Below are positions 35,050 through 45,383 of a stretch of DNA of 64,000 nt, in pieces (within the stretch, counting starts at the first letter, position 1; each line of letters opens with the position of its first letter). The position numbers and the translations under genes are program-made. The stretch comes from Bacteroidota bacterium (GTDB taxonomy: Bacteria; Bacteroidota; Ignavibacteria; Ignavibacteriales; Ignavibacteriaceae), in the NCBI GenBank assembly GCA_021824145.1, contig JAKALM010000001.1, positions 186,001 to 250,000 of the forward strand, given 5' to 3'. The notes beneath the pieces are model-generated. The model saw only the letters and a program-made list of their open reading frames with translations. It had not been told where the DNA came from and made no database searches.

Positions 35050-35913
35050 ATGCATTCAAATCGAAAAAATATAGCAGCGATTTTTTTAATAATTTTTATC
35101 TTGGTATTAAGTTTAGAAAATTTTAGTCAATCTAAATTTCCAAAAACTTCAAAACATAAATGGCTTTTGCTAAGCGAGAAAGATTTATCCAAAGATGCGC
35201 AAAATTTAAATCATCTTAAAAATTTTAAGAAATATGCTAAAGGTTATAATCTTGCAGTGCTGCGCGCAATAGATTCAGTTCAAGCACATGCAATGAACGG
35301 CGGTGGTTATTTCATTGGTAAAGATTCTACTCCAACTGAATCTCCTATCGGTTATGAACTAAAATTATTTGGACACTCATTAATCAATCCTCCGCGAACA
35401 ACAAGCTATTGCAGCGGTTCGTCATATACTGCGTTGATGACTTCACTAAACTATATTTTACCTGATGGTTCGAAGAAAATTTCTAAAGACCGACTAGAAG
35501 CTGTAAGAATGCAAGAGCCCGATGGAGGAAGAAGAGAAGATTGGGTTAAGTTCTGGGGAATTTGGAATGCTGATGGTTTTGGAAGTCAATATGCGCTCGT
35601 TCAATATTCTAAAATGGGAAAAAACATTAAGCCAATTGATGCGATGCCAGGTGATTTTATGAATATTTCCTGGAAAACCGGAATTGGGCACTCAGTAGTT
35701 TTCCTCGGCTGGTATATTGACAAAGATGGAACAAAGAATGTTGTTTATTGGTCAAGCCAAAAAGGTACAAACGGAATGGGGGATCAAGTTGTTCCGCTGA
35801 GCAGGATCAAGGAGGTAAAAATTGTTAGGCTTACAAATCCAAAAAATCTTTTTAAATTTAATATTAATCAATCGGTTGATAAAAAAGTGCCTGGTGACAA
35901 GATAAATTTGTAA
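35050..35913 (+). CDS. Secreted protein with possible Cys-His amidase/peptidase core
   Basis: A 287-residue protein from the ATG at 35050 (a GTG lies 12 bp upstream). After a signal peptide (AIFLIIFILVLSLENFSQ) comes a region with SYCSGSSYTALM, then PGDFMNISWKTGIGHSVVFLGWYI and VVYWSSQKGTNG. The order Cys ... PGD ... GHSVVFLG resembles CHAP/NlpC-P60 cysteine hydrolases that cleave peptidoglycan peptides. I see no clear third residue, so this remains a fold-level suggestion. Confidence 0.55.
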   Translation: MHSNRKNIAAIFLIIFILVLSLENFSQSKFPKTSKHKWLLLSEKDLSKDAQNLNHLKNFKKYAKGYNLAVLRAIDSVQAHAMNGGGYFIGKDSTPTESPIGYELKLFGHSLINPPRTTSYCSGSSYTALMTSLNYILPDGSKKISKDRLEAVRMQEPDGGRREDWVKFWGIWNADGFGSQYALVQYSKMGKNIKPIDAMPGDFMNISWKTGIGHSVVFLGWYIDKDGTKNVVYWSSQKGTNGMGDQVVPLSRIKEVKIVRLTNPKNLFKFNINQSVDKKVPGDKINL

Positions 35914-36000
35914 ATCCTTTTTTAGATGATGATAGCAATTTGTCGCTTAATTCAGTTTAGGATATTTAATTATTTAAAAAATTATTTTCGGAGATAATAA

Positions 36001-36972
36001 ATGCAATATACTCACTTAGGAAGAACGGGATTAAAAGTAAGTAAAATATGTTTGGGTACAATGAACTTTGGGCCATACACAAGTGAAGCCGACAGTTATA
36101 AGATTATGAATAAAGCTTTGGAACTCGGTGTTAATTTTTTTGATACAGCTAATGTTTATGGTGCAGAAAAAGGCGTTGGTACAACTGAAACAATAATTGG
36201 TAAATGGTTAGAGCAAAACAAAAAACGTGAAAGCATTGTGCTTGCAACAAAAGTTTATGGTAAGATGGGTGAGGGAGTTAATGAATCAAAATTATCTGCC
36301 TATAATATTCGTAAAGCTTGTGAAGATAGTTTGCGGAGATTAAAAACTGATCACATTGATTTGTACCAGATGCATCATATTGACCGAGAAACTCCTTGGG
36401 AAGAAATTTGGCAGGCAATGGAACAACTTGTACGCGAGGGAAAAATTCTTTATGTGGGCAGCAGCAACTTTGCCGCCTGGAATATAGTTGAAGCCAACTA
36501 CATTGCAAAGCAAAGAAATTTTTTGGGATTAGTTTCTGAGCAAAGTATTTACAGTTTAAGAAACCGCCATATTGAATTAGAGGTTATACCAGCGTGCAAG
36601 TCAATGGGAGTAGGCATTATACCTTGGAGCCCGATTGGCGGCGGTATTCTGGGTGGTGTTTTAGAAAAAGTAAAAGAAGGACAAAGAAGAAGCCGCGAGC
36701 CCATTCAAAAATCAGTAGAAAAATTACGCCCGCAAATTGAACAATATGAAAAACTTTGTAAAGAAATTAATCTTAAACCAGCTGATGTTGCCCTTGCATG
36801 GATGTTACAAAATCCTGCTATTACTTCGCCTATTGTTGGGCCACGAACTATAGAACAATTTGAAGAAAATGCATCTGCAGTTGATGTTAAATTATCTGAA
36901 GACATTCTAAAAAAACTTGATGAAATTTGGCCTGGCCCAGGAAATCAAGCTCCTGAAGCTTATGCTTGGTAG
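36001..36972 (+). CDS. Aldo/keto reductase (YghZ/AKR14-like)
   Basis: A 323-residue aldo/keto reductase: YTHLGRTGLKVSKICLGTMNFG opening, catalytic Tyr in FFDTANVYGAEKG, Lys in LATKVYG, His in YQMHHIDRETPW. The IGGGILGG loop and AWMLQNPAITSPIVGPRT are the NADPH-binding region. It is a different subfamily from the 33005 enzyme. Ends with a clear terminator. Substrate unknown. Confidence 0.9.
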   Translation: MQYTHLGRTGLKVSKICLGTMNFGPYTSEADSYKIMNKALELGVNFFDTANVYGAEKGVGTTETIIGKWLEQNKKRESIVLATKVYGKMGEGVNESKLSAYNIRKACEDSLRRLKTDHIDLYQMHHIDRETPWEEIWQAMEQLVREGKILYVGSSNFAAWNIVEANYIAKQRNFLGLVSEQSIYSLRNRHIELEVIPACKSMGVGIIPWSPIGGGILGGVLEKVKEGQRRSREPIQKSVEKLRPQIEQYEKLCKEINLKPADVALAWMLQNPAITSPIVGPRTIEQFEENASAVDVKLSEDILKKLDEIWPGPGNQAPEAYAW

Positions 36973-37000
36973 TCTAATAAAAATATTAATTATAATATTT

Positions 37001-37025
37001 GCCGAGTTTTTACTCGGCTTTTTTA
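37001..37025 (+). terminator. Rho-independent terminator after the second aldo/keto reductase
   Basis: GCCGAG-TTTTTA-CTCGGC (37001-37018) followed by a T-rich tail to 37025. Confidence 0.9.
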
Positions 37026-37072
37026 TTTATAATTTTGGGTAAGCTTAACCAGAAAATCTTTAAAGAGGCTTT

Positions 37073-39118
37073 ATGAAACTTTTCAAAACATACTTTATTT
37101 CTTTTACGATCTTCTTCATTGCTGCATCTTTTTTAAGAGCACAAGAAGAAAGTGTACTCAATAATTTAATGCCGGTACCGGCTAAGGTAATTAATCTAAA
37201 TGGTAAATTTAGATTGGATACTTCATTTTCTATTTCTGTTTTCGGAAATCCCGATAAAAGAATATACGGTGCCGCAAGCAGAATGCTTCATCATCTTTCT
37301 GGAAGAACTGGCTTCTTCTTTAATCAAGATTATGTAACAGATACTAGCAAAAGCGATACAGCACAATTTGTAATCGACTGCAAAAAACCAGGTAAGCTTG
37401 GATTAAATGAAGAAGAATCTTACTCGCTTAATATTACTCCACACAAAGTTGAACTTAACGCTGAAACTGATTTAGGTGCAATTCATGGGCTTCAAACTTT
37501 TCTTCAACTGCTTAGCGTTGATGATAATGGCTATTATTTCCCAACAGCGAAAATAATTGATCAGCCGAGATTTCAGTGGCGCGGATTAATGATTGATGTT
37601 GCACGACATTTTATGCCGGTTGATGTTATCAAAAGAAATATTGACGCGATGGCTTTTTTAAAGATGAATGTTCTTCATCTTCATTTAAGTGATGACCAGG
37701 GATTTAGAGTTGAAAGTAAAATCTTTCCCGAACTGACTAAGCTTGGCTCTGATGGAAAATATTTTACTCAAGATCAAATAAAAGATATTATTGCTTATGC
37801 TGATGCAAGAGGAATTAGAATTATTCCGGAGTTTGATGTACCCGGGCATTCAACAAGCTGGTTTGTTTCACATCCGGAATTAGCGTCGGCGCCGGGACCT
37901 TATAAGATTGAAAGAAAGTGGGGAGTGTTTAATCCGGTTTTTAATCCGACGATTGAAGCAACTTATAAATTCCTCGATAAATTTTTCGGTGAGATGGCAA
38001 AACTTTTTCCGGATGAATATTTTCATATCGGCGGTGATGAAAACAACGGCAAAGATTGGGGCGCGAATAAATCAATTCAAGCTTTTATGAAAAAAAATCA
38101 TATTGCAACAGCAGAGGCTCTTCAAACTTACTTCAATAAACGCATCTTAAAAATTCTAACTAAGCATCATAAAAGAATGATTGGCTGGGATGAAATTCTT
38201 CAACCGGGAATGCCGAACAATATTGTAATTCAATCCTGGCGCGGACAGAAAGCATTATTTGATGCAGCAAGAAAAGGATACATGGGAATTTTATCAAACG
38301 GTTATTACATCGATCTTATGCAGCCGACTTCATATCATTATTTGAATGATCCAATTCCGCCGGATTCTGTTTTGCCTGAAAATGTTAAGAAAAATATTTT
38401 AGGCGGTGAAGCAACTCAATGGGCAGAGCTTGTTACAAAAGAAAATATTGATTCACGCATTTGGCCGAGGACTGCGGCTATTGCAGAAAGATTTTGGTCG
38501 CCGGATTCTGTAAGAAATGTTGACGATATGTACCGCCGTCTTGAAATAATTAATTATGAATTGGAAGATTTCGGAACAACGCAAATTAAAAATTACGATA
38601 TGATGCTGAGGCGATTAACAAATGATCAAGACATTTCGGCATTAAAAACATTTGTTGATGTAATTGAACCGGTGAAAGGGTACAAACGCCATTCGCAGGG
38701 AGTTCATTATACTTCTTACTCACCATACACAAGAGTTGTTGATGCAGCGCGCCCAGAATCAATCATTGATGTTCACTTCAGAAATTATGTTGATGAATTT
38801 TTAAAAGGAAATTTGGCTTATAAGCAAAGTTTAATCTTCTGGATGAACCTTTGGGTAAATAATTATCCCGAGCTTGAGCATACAATTATTCTTTCTCCCA
38901 TCTTGCGGGAAATTGAACCGATGTCTTTAAATTTGAAAAATATTTCAGAAGCTGGTTTGGAAGCAGTAAGATTAATTTCATTAAATCAAAAAGCAGATAA
39001 AGATTGGCTGGATCAAAAAATGAAATTAATAAATGAAGCTAAAAAACCTTACGGACAAGCAGAACTAGAAATGGTTTCCGCAATTGAAAAATTGATTAAA
39101 GCTGTAAAAATAAATTAA
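37073..39118 (+). CDS. Beta-N-acetylhexosaminidase, GH20
   Basis: A 681-residue secreted glycoside hydrolase with signal peptide (FFIAASFLRA). N-terminal GH20b domain (about 30-160), then the TIM barrel starting FQWRGLMIDVARHFMPVDVIKR. The catalytic Asp-Glu pair is in YFHIGGDENNGKDW; WRGQKALFDAARKG and GGEATQWAELV line the substrate pocket. It releases terminal GlcNAc or GalNAc from chitin-like or glycoprotein glycans in the periplasm. An extra ~120-residue C-terminal helical domain follows the barrel. Confidence 0.93.
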   Translation: MKLFKTYFISFTIFFIAASFLRAQEESVLNNLMPVPAKVINLNGKFRLDTSFSISVFGNPDKRIYGAASRMLHHLSGRTGFFFNQDYVTDTSKSDTAQFVIDCKKPGKLGLNEEESYSLNITPHKVELNAETDLGAIHGLQTFLQLLSVDDNGYYFPTAKIIDQPRFQWRGLMIDVARHFMPVDVIKRNIDAMAFLKMNVLHLHLSDDQGFRVESKIFPELTKLGSDGKYFTQDQIKDIIAYADARGIRIIPEFDVPGHSTSWFVSHPELASAPGPYKIERKWGVFNPVFNPTIEATYKFLDKFFGEMAKLFPDEYFHIGGDENNGKDWGANKSIQAFMKKNHIATAEALQTYFNKRILKILTKHHKRMIGWDEILQPGMPNNIVIQSWRGQKALFDAARKGYMGILSNGYYIDLMQPTSYHYLNDPIPPDSVLPENVKKNILGGEATQWAELVTKENIDSRIWPRTAAIAERFWSPDSVRNVDDMYRRLEIINYELEDFGTTQIKNYDMMLRRLTNDQDISALKTFVDVIEPVKGYKRHSQGVHYTSYSPYTRVVDAARPESIIDVHFRNYVDEFLKGNLAYKQSLIFWMNLWVNNYPELEHTIILSPILREIEPMSLNLKNISEAGLEAVRLISLNQKADKDWLDQKMKLINEAKKPYGQAELEMVSAIEKLIKAVKIN

Positions 39119-39135
39119 TAAGAAAAAGTTAGTGG

Positions 39136-39173
39136 AAGAATGACTGAATGATTAGAACTATTCAGCCATTCTT
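39136..39173. terminator. Terminator-like hairpin between convergent genes
   Basis: AAGAATGACTGAAT and ATTCAGCCATTCTT pair over 14 bp with one mismatch, 10-nt loop. It lies between the hexosaminidase stop and the convergent membrane-protein stop and may serve both. No long T-tract. Confidence 0.55.
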
Positions 39174-39191
39174 TCATCCAATTGTTTTTAA

Positions 39192-39782
39192 TTAAATTCC
39201 CGTAGCAAACCGCGACATTACAACAATTATACCTACTTGCATCAATCCCTGGATTGCAACTACTTTTACATAAGTTTTCATCAGCCGCTGAATTTTTTGT
39301 CCGTCGGGTTTTTCTTTTCTCATTTCAAAATAAATTTTAAGATTAGTCGGAAGCAAAATTCCTAATCCTTGAACAGTTAGAATTGCAACAATAGAAAGTG
39401 CGGAGATAAGCCACCATGCGTACGGGAACGGCAAAGAAAAAAATCCGAGCCACTCCGCCATATACCATCCGGCAGTTGTAGTAACAATAGAAAGAAGCGG
39501 CATATAAAAAAGCATCTTCGGCATTAAGCGGAGAATTATTTCGCGCCGTGCTTGAATTGTAATTCTTCTCATTATCGGGCCGATCATAAAACCCATAAAT
39601 AGATCAGTGCCCGTCCACAATATTCCTCCGAATACATGAACAAAATTTATAAACCAAAGAACATGACTTGAAATTGCGGCAATCATTATTGCCAAAGGAA
39701 TAAGTACCCACCATTGTTTTGCAACTTCTATCTTAGGTACAAAAGTATCGTTAGGAACGAGCCCGATTTCTCCAATGCTCAT
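39192..39782 (-). CDS. Integral membrane protein with conserved histidines
   Basis: A 196-residue protein with about five hydrophobic helices. HVLWFINFVHVFGGILWTG in the first helix has two histidines and resembles the CopD/DUF2269 group; later GWYMAEWLGFF and a cytoplasmic RKEKPDGQKIQRLMK loop. The His arrangement suggests possible metal or haem ligation, but no activity can be assigned. Single gene converging on the hexosaminidase. Confidence 0.55.
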   Translation of the reverse strand: MSIGEIGLVPNDTFVPKIEVAKQWWVLIPLAIMIAAISSHVLWFINFVHVFGGILWTGTDLFMGFMIGPIMRRITIQARREIILRLMPKMLFYMPLLSIVTTTAGWYMAEWLGFFSLPFPYAWWLISALSIVAILTVQGLGILLPTNLKIYFEMRKEKPDGQKIQRLMKTYVKVVAIQGLMQVGIIVVMSRFATGI

Positions 39783-40120
39783 TTGAGATTCTCCATTTTA
39801 GATTAATAAAAAATAGTTTGATCCGCACGAGGAAGAATATTATATAATTAAAATAAGAATAAATTTTAATCTGACAAATAAAAATTACAATCTATTTTGC
39901 TAAACGTGATCTTTATGCTTTTTTATAAAATAAATTCTGTCCTAGTTGTAAAAATTATTTTAGTAAATTTTACTTGGTTCCCTTATTGGTATATTAATCT
40001 GATTTATTGCTAGTTTTGTTTTAGAAAAACGAGCACAAAACAACAACGCATTTATTTATATTCAATTAATGTGTTCCATGATTAGAAATCATGAGCAAAT
40101 AAAAATTAATACTTTATATT
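39783..40120. other. 338-bp intergenic region between divergent genes
   Basis: Very A+T-rich. It must hold promoters for the membrane protein (minus) and the DUF4440-like gene (plus). The one clear structure is a perfect inverted repeat CATGATT-AGA-AATCATG at 40077-40093, 28 bp before the plus-strand start. No coding stretch or RNA gene seen. Confidence 0.5.
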
Positions 40121-40495
40121 ATGCTAAAAGAAAATTTTTTAAGAGAAACTATTCTTCAACTTGAAGAAAAATTGTTGCAGCCAGGCGTCCGCAAATCATC
40201 AAATGAAATTGAGCAGTTATTAGCTGAAGATTTTATGGAGATAGGATGCTCTGGGCAGACTTATAATAGACGGCAAGTTATTGATGCGCTGCAAAATGAA
40301 TCAACAGCCAAGATGGCAATCTCTGATTTTCGAATATTGAATTTATCAGAAACTGTTGTGCTGGCAAACTTTCGTGAAACAAAATATAATGCTGAAAACA
40401 TAATAGAGAATGAATCTTTAAGAAGCTCAATCTGGAAACTGTTTGGTGATAAATGGAAGATGGTTTTTCATCAAGGAACGCTTTTACAGAAGTAA
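40121..40495 (+). CDS. DUF4440 / NTF2-like protein
   Basis: A 124-residue protein of the SnoaL/DUF4440 fold: an N-terminal helix (ETILQLEEKLLQPGVRKSSNEIEQLL), then ADDFMEIG-type AEDFMEIGCSG, a middle FRILNLSETVVLANFRET and the closing SSIWKLFGDKWKMVFHQGT. NTF2-like proteins bind small ligands in a conical pocket; this subfamily has no proven activity. A short inverted repeat lies just upstream. Followed by a GNAT gene on the same strand. Confidence 0.78.
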   Translation: MLKENFLRETILQLEEKLLQPGVRKSSNEIEQLLAEDFMEIGCSGQTYNRRQVIDALQNESTAKMAISDFRILNLSETVVLANFRETKYNAENIIENESLRSSIWKLFGDKWKMVFHQGTLLQK

Positions 40496-40559
40496 ATTTA
40501 TGCTTATTTAAAATTGTTGCAGTGTAGACTTAAGTCTGTGCTGCAAGAAATAAAAAAAT

Positions 40560-41156
40560 ATGGAAAAGTCGAGTGAAAAATTAATTGTAGACAAAAAGAA
40601 TTTAAGCTTCCATCCGCTTGAAAAATTGAGATGGAAAGACTTTGAAAAGTTATTTGGTGAAAGAGGCGCATGTGGGGGATGTTGGTGTATGGCTTGGCGG
40701 CTCAAGCGATCTGAGTTTAAAGTGCAATCCGGCGAAGGAAATAAAAGAGCGATGAAGAAATTAGTCAACGCAAATGAGACAATTGGAATTTTGGCTTACT
40801 ATAATGATGAGCCAATCGGATGGTGCGCGGTTGCGCCGAGAGAAGAATATGTAAGATTAGAAAGCTCAAAAGTCTTAAAAAGAATTGACGAAAAGCCGGT
40901 TTGGTCAATAACATGTTTCTTTATCGATAAAAAATTTAGAAGACAAGGAATTTCAACTGAATTGATTAAAGCTGCAATTATATTTTGCAAATCAAAAGGT
41001 GCAAAGATTATTGAGGCTTATCCAACGGTTCCTTACGCAGATAACATTCCCGCGGCTTTTGCGTGGACAGGAATTCCATCTGCATTTGATAAAGCCGGAT
41101 TTGTTGAAGTTGAAAGAAGATCACGGACGAGGCCAATGATGAGGTACTTTATATAA
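40560..41156 (+). CDS. GNAT family N-acetyltransferase
   Basis: A 198-residue GNAT protein. The N-terminal GACGGCWCMAWRL motif (four Cys within ten residues) is unusual and conserved in a subfamily that is often annotated YitH/HolE-like. The acetyl-CoA loop is ITCFFIDKKFRRQGISTELIKAA; ends with the GIPSAFDKAGFVEVERRS helix-strand. Substrate unknown. Confidence 0.82.
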   Translation: MEKSSEKLIVDKKNLSFHPLEKLRWKDFEKLFGERGACGGCWCMAWRLKRSEFKVQSGEGNKRAMKKLVNANETIGILAYYNDEPIGWCAVAPREEYVRLESSKVLKRIDEKPVWSITCFFIDKKFRRQGISTELIKAAIIFCKSKGAKIIEAYPTVPYADNIPAAFAWTGIPSAFDKAGFVEVERRSRTRPMMRYFI

Positions 41157-41235
41157 ATTCAAAATTTAAAATGACAAATTAATAATTAGGTTAATTGAAC
41201 TTTTTAATTGCTGAAATAAATTTAACTGCTACATT

Positions 41236-42174
41236 TTATTTCGATTCACTTGATGATGGAAACGGTTCATCTTTAATTGAAATTTTTTGCTGCTGAACAG
41301 TGCCGCTTCTTACGATTGTTACTCCAATAAAAATTACAAACGCTGCAATTACAATCATCCAGTTTAATTCTTCACCAAGGACAGACCATCCCAGCAGTAA
41401 AGCAATTACCGGATTTACATAAGCGTAGGTTGAAACAAACGATAACGGCAGATGAGTTAAAGCATAAATGTAAGAGCTGTAACCGACGATGGAACCGAAG
41501 ATCATTAAATAAATTATTGCGAGCAATCCTTTTTCATCCATTTGAAATTTTGAAGCTTCTCCTAAAGCTAATCCTACTAAAATTTGGAATATTCCGGCAA
41601 CAAGCATTTCCAGAGCAATTCCAAAGAACAAATCGATTTTTATTTTTTTGTATTTTGAATATACAGAACCAAATGACCATGCAAGCATTGAAAAAACTAA
41701 GCTGATTATTCCTGCCAAATAAGATTTATCAAATAAGTTTTTCCAGTCGTGACTTATAATTAAAAAAACACCAAGCAGGCCAAGAAATAATCCGGTAAAT
41801 ATTTTCAAATTTAATTTTGGTCCGGTGGGCAGAAACGCTTCCATGCCAACAATCCAGAAAGGAATTGTAGTAATAATTAAAGATGAAATTCCGCTTGGCA
41901 GCCATTGTTCAGCTGTTGCTAAAAGTCCGTTGCTGATTCCCACCAAACAAATTCCAATAAAAGAAATTCGAATGAAATCTTTTGATCCTGGTAATTTATA
42001 TCCTTTAAATAAAAAAAAGATAACTAATATTAAACCTGCTGCAAACCATCTAATACCTGTGAAAATAAACGGTGGAATTTGTGATACTCCTATTTTTATT
42101 GCAAGATAAGTCGTCCCCCAAAAGATGCAGACACTTAAATATGCAAGGTATGCTTTAAAATTTTCTTTAGGCAT
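41236..42174 (-). CDS. EamA/DMT-family transporter
   Basis: A 312-residue permease with ten helices in two EamA repeats. Repeat one begins YLSVCIFWGTTYLAIKIG and repeat two LVFSMLAWSFGSVYSKY; both show the family's WG/S motif and the last helices a YVNPVIALLLGWSVLGEELN signature with Asn-Pro. Typical substrates are amino acids or metabolites. It runs opposite to the GNAT and eno genes. Confidence 0.87.
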   Translation of the reverse strand: MPKENFKAYLAYLSVCIFWGTTYLAIKIGVSQIPPFIFTGIRWFAAGLILVIFFLFKGYKLPGSKDFIRISFIGICLVGISNGLLATAEQWLPSGISSLIITTIPFWIVGMEAFLPTGPKLNLKIFTGLFLGLLGVFLIISHDWKNLFDKSYLAGIISLVFSMLAWSFGSVYSKYKKIKIDLFFGIALEMLVAGIFQILVGLALGEASKFQMDEKGLLAIIYLMIFGSIVGYSSYIYALTHLPLSFVSTYAYVNPVIALLLGWSVLGEELNWMIVIAAFVIFIGVTIVRSGTVQQQKISIKDEPFPSSSESK

Positions 42175-42427
42175 TTATGATTTTTGTTTAGTACGTTAAA
42201 AAATGAATGGTTAAACATAAAGAATAATTTTTAGAATCATAAATTTTTTAGTATTAAAATAAAATTGATGATGACTGAGTAAAAATATTTTCTAACTTTC
42301 ATAAGATTAAGCACATCACTGATTAAGTGAACTTTCTTTTTCCTAACCTAATACCTAAGTTTAAATTGGAAAATATATTTTTTACATGAGCTTTTTAAAA
42401 AATTAAATTAGAAATAGGAGACAATAA

Positions 42428-43720
<1,293 letters not shown>

Positions 43721-43747
43721 TTCCGGTTTTGAATATTCTAATTTACA

Positions 43748-43776
43748 AAGCCGCTTTATATTTTAAAGCGGCTTTT
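43748..43776 (+). terminator. Terminator after eno
   Basis: AAGCCGCTTTA (43748-43758) pairs exactly with TAAAGCGGCTT (43764-43774), TTTT tail follows. Confidence 0.9.
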
Positions 43777-43810
43777 CAATTGTTTTTTTGCAAAATAATC
43801 TCAAACAAAA

Positions 43811-44704
43811 ATGTTTAATTACATTGGCGAATTAAGCGCCATCATAACTGCCTTTTGCTGGTCTGGTTCTTCATTTGCATTTACAACAGCGGCACAACGG
43901 CTTGGTTCATTACAGTTGAATATTAATCGCCTGATGCTTGCAATAATATTTTTGTCCCTTACAATTGTAATTGCAGGAATTAGCTTTAATATTTCCTCTT
44001 CTCAAATTTTATATTTAGCAATTAGCGGAGCGATTGGATTTGTTTTTGGCGACAGCTTTCTGTTTAAAGCTTATCAGCATATTGGCGCACGATTGGGAAT
44101 GCTCTTAATGTCACTTTCGCCATTTATGAGTGCAATTCTTGCTTATATATTTTTGAAGGAAAATTTAAGTATTTGGGGAATCATTGGGATTGTAATTACA
44201 ATTGGCGGGGTAGTTTTAGTAGTTGTAGAAAGAAGTGAAGTTCCTACTTCTAAATACAAAATTAGCAACATTGGAATCTTTTATGGTTTGATGGCAGCGT
44301 TGGGGCAAGCAGTAGGTTTAATATTTGCAAAGCTTGCATTTAATCTTGGAGAGATAAACGGCTTCCTTGCAACTTTAGTAAGAATTACTTCGGCGGTTGG
44401 TGTTTTGTTTCCAATAATGATCTTAACAAGGAGTTACAAAAACCCTTTAAATATTTTTGCTAAAGATTTGAAAGCATTAAGCTCAACTTTAACAGGGACT
44501 TTATTAGGTCCTTATCTTGGAGTAACTTTCAGTTTATTGGCAGTTGAGCACGCAAAAGTTGGAATTGCTGCAACGCTGATGTCAACAGTGCCAATAATAA
44601 TGCTTCCGATTGCAAAATATGTTTACAAAGAAGATTTAAATTGGCGCTCAATTGGCGGTGCTGTAATTGCAGTTGCAGGAGTAGCAATTTTGTTTTTAAG
44701 ATGA
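43811..44704 (+). CDS. EamA/DMT-family transporter
   Basis: A 297-residue permease with about ten helices. Start ELSAIITAFCWSGSSFAFTTAAQRLG matches the EamA domain; the second copy begins GIFYGLMAALGQAVGLIFAK. GDSFLFKAYQHIGARLGMLLMSLSP is characteristic of the subfamily found beside metabolic genes. Distinct from the 41236 protein, which is more RhaT/YdcZ-like. Substrate unknown. Confidence 0.87.
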   Translation: MFNYIGELSAIITAFCWSGSSFAFTTAAQRLGSLQLNINRLMLAIIFLSLTIVIAGISFNISSSQILYLAISGAIGFVFGDSFLFKAYQHIGARLGMLLMSLSPFMSAILAYIFLKENLSIWGIIGIVITIGGVVLVVVERSEVPTSKYKISNIGIFYGLMAALGQAVGLIFAKLAFNLGEINGFLATLVRITSAVGVLFPIMILTRSYKNPLNIFAKDLKALSSTLTGTLLGPYLGVTFSLLAVEHAKVGIAATLMSTVPIIMLPIAKYVYKEDLNWRSIGGAVIAVAGVAILFLR

Positions 44705-44720
44705 ATGTATTCGCGATAAG

Positions 44721-45248
44721 TTAAATTGCTTTTGAAATCATCTTTTCATATATATTATAGGTATTGCTATCGAAGCAGACAAAAATGATTTTTTCAATTG
44801 ATTTATTTGTTGTCAAAAAATCTTTTACAACTCTTACTGCAACCTTTGTTGCTTCTTCTAAAGGATAACCATAAATGCCAGTGCTGATTGCCGGAAAAGC
44901 AATTGTCTTTATCTTATTAGCTGCAGCTAACTCTAAAGAATTTCTATAACAATTAGCAAGAAGAACTTCTTCATCATAATTTCCGCCGCGCCAAACCGGG
45001 CCAACAGTGTGAATAATATATTTTGCTGGTAATTTGAATCCCGGAGAAAGTTTTGCATCACCGGTTGGACAGCCGTTTAATTTTCTGCAGTATTCTAAAA
45101 GCTCCGGGCCTGCAGCATGATGAATAGCTCCATCAACACCGCCGCCGCCAAGAAGTGAAGAATTTGCAGCATTAACTATAGCATCAACTTTTAACTTTGT
45201 AATATCTCCATGAACAATATCTATTCTATCTTTTAATGATGTTTCCAT
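44721..45248 (-). CDS. Macrodomain O-acetyl-ADP-ribose deacetylase-like protein
   Basis: A 175-residue macrodomain protein from the ATG at 45248, preceded by GGGGAATC. An upstream ATG at 45332 would run into the terminator of the neighbouring operon, so it is not used. Motifs: DAIVNAANSSLLGGGGVDGAIHHAAG (ADP-ribose-binding Asn and Gly loop), then YIIHTVGPVW and FPAISTGIYGYPLEEA. YmdB-like enzymes remove acyl or ADP-ribose groups from protein or metabolite. Confidence 0.9.
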   Translation of the reverse strand: METSLKDRIDIVHGDITKLKVDAIVNAANSSLLGGGGVDGAIHHAAGPELLEYCRKLNGCPTGDAKLSPGFKLPAKYIIHTVGPVWRGGNYDEEVLLANCYRNSLELAAANKIKTIAFPAISTGIYGYPLEEATKVAVRVVKDFLTTNKSIEKIIFVCFDSNTYNIYEKMISKAI

Positions 45249-45313
45249 ATGATTCCCCGATAGTAAGTTTTGTTTTCTATCAATAAAATATTCAAGATTT
45301 AGTTTAGAAGAAA

Positions 45314-45343
45314 TAAAAAAAACCATCGCCAAAGACGATGGTT
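45314..45343 (-). terminator. Terminator of the minus-strand cytochrome/response-regulator operon
   Basis: AACCATCG (45321-45328) pairs with CGATGGTT (45336-45343), loop of 7; on the minus strand it runs into TTTTTTT. It also shows the ATG at 45332 is not the macrodomain start. Confidence 0.88.
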
Positions 45344-45383
45344 TTCGTGCTGTTTTTACAGCGGCTTTTATCGAGAGAGAAAT

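Noticed and set aside
33005-36972. Two aldo/keto reductase genes as a recent duplication
   Set aside because: They belong to different subfamilies with clearly different sequences.
45249-45332. N-terminal extension of the macrodomain protein
   Set aside because: It overlaps the rho-independent terminator of the neighbouring operon, and the ATG at 45248 has a better ribosome site.
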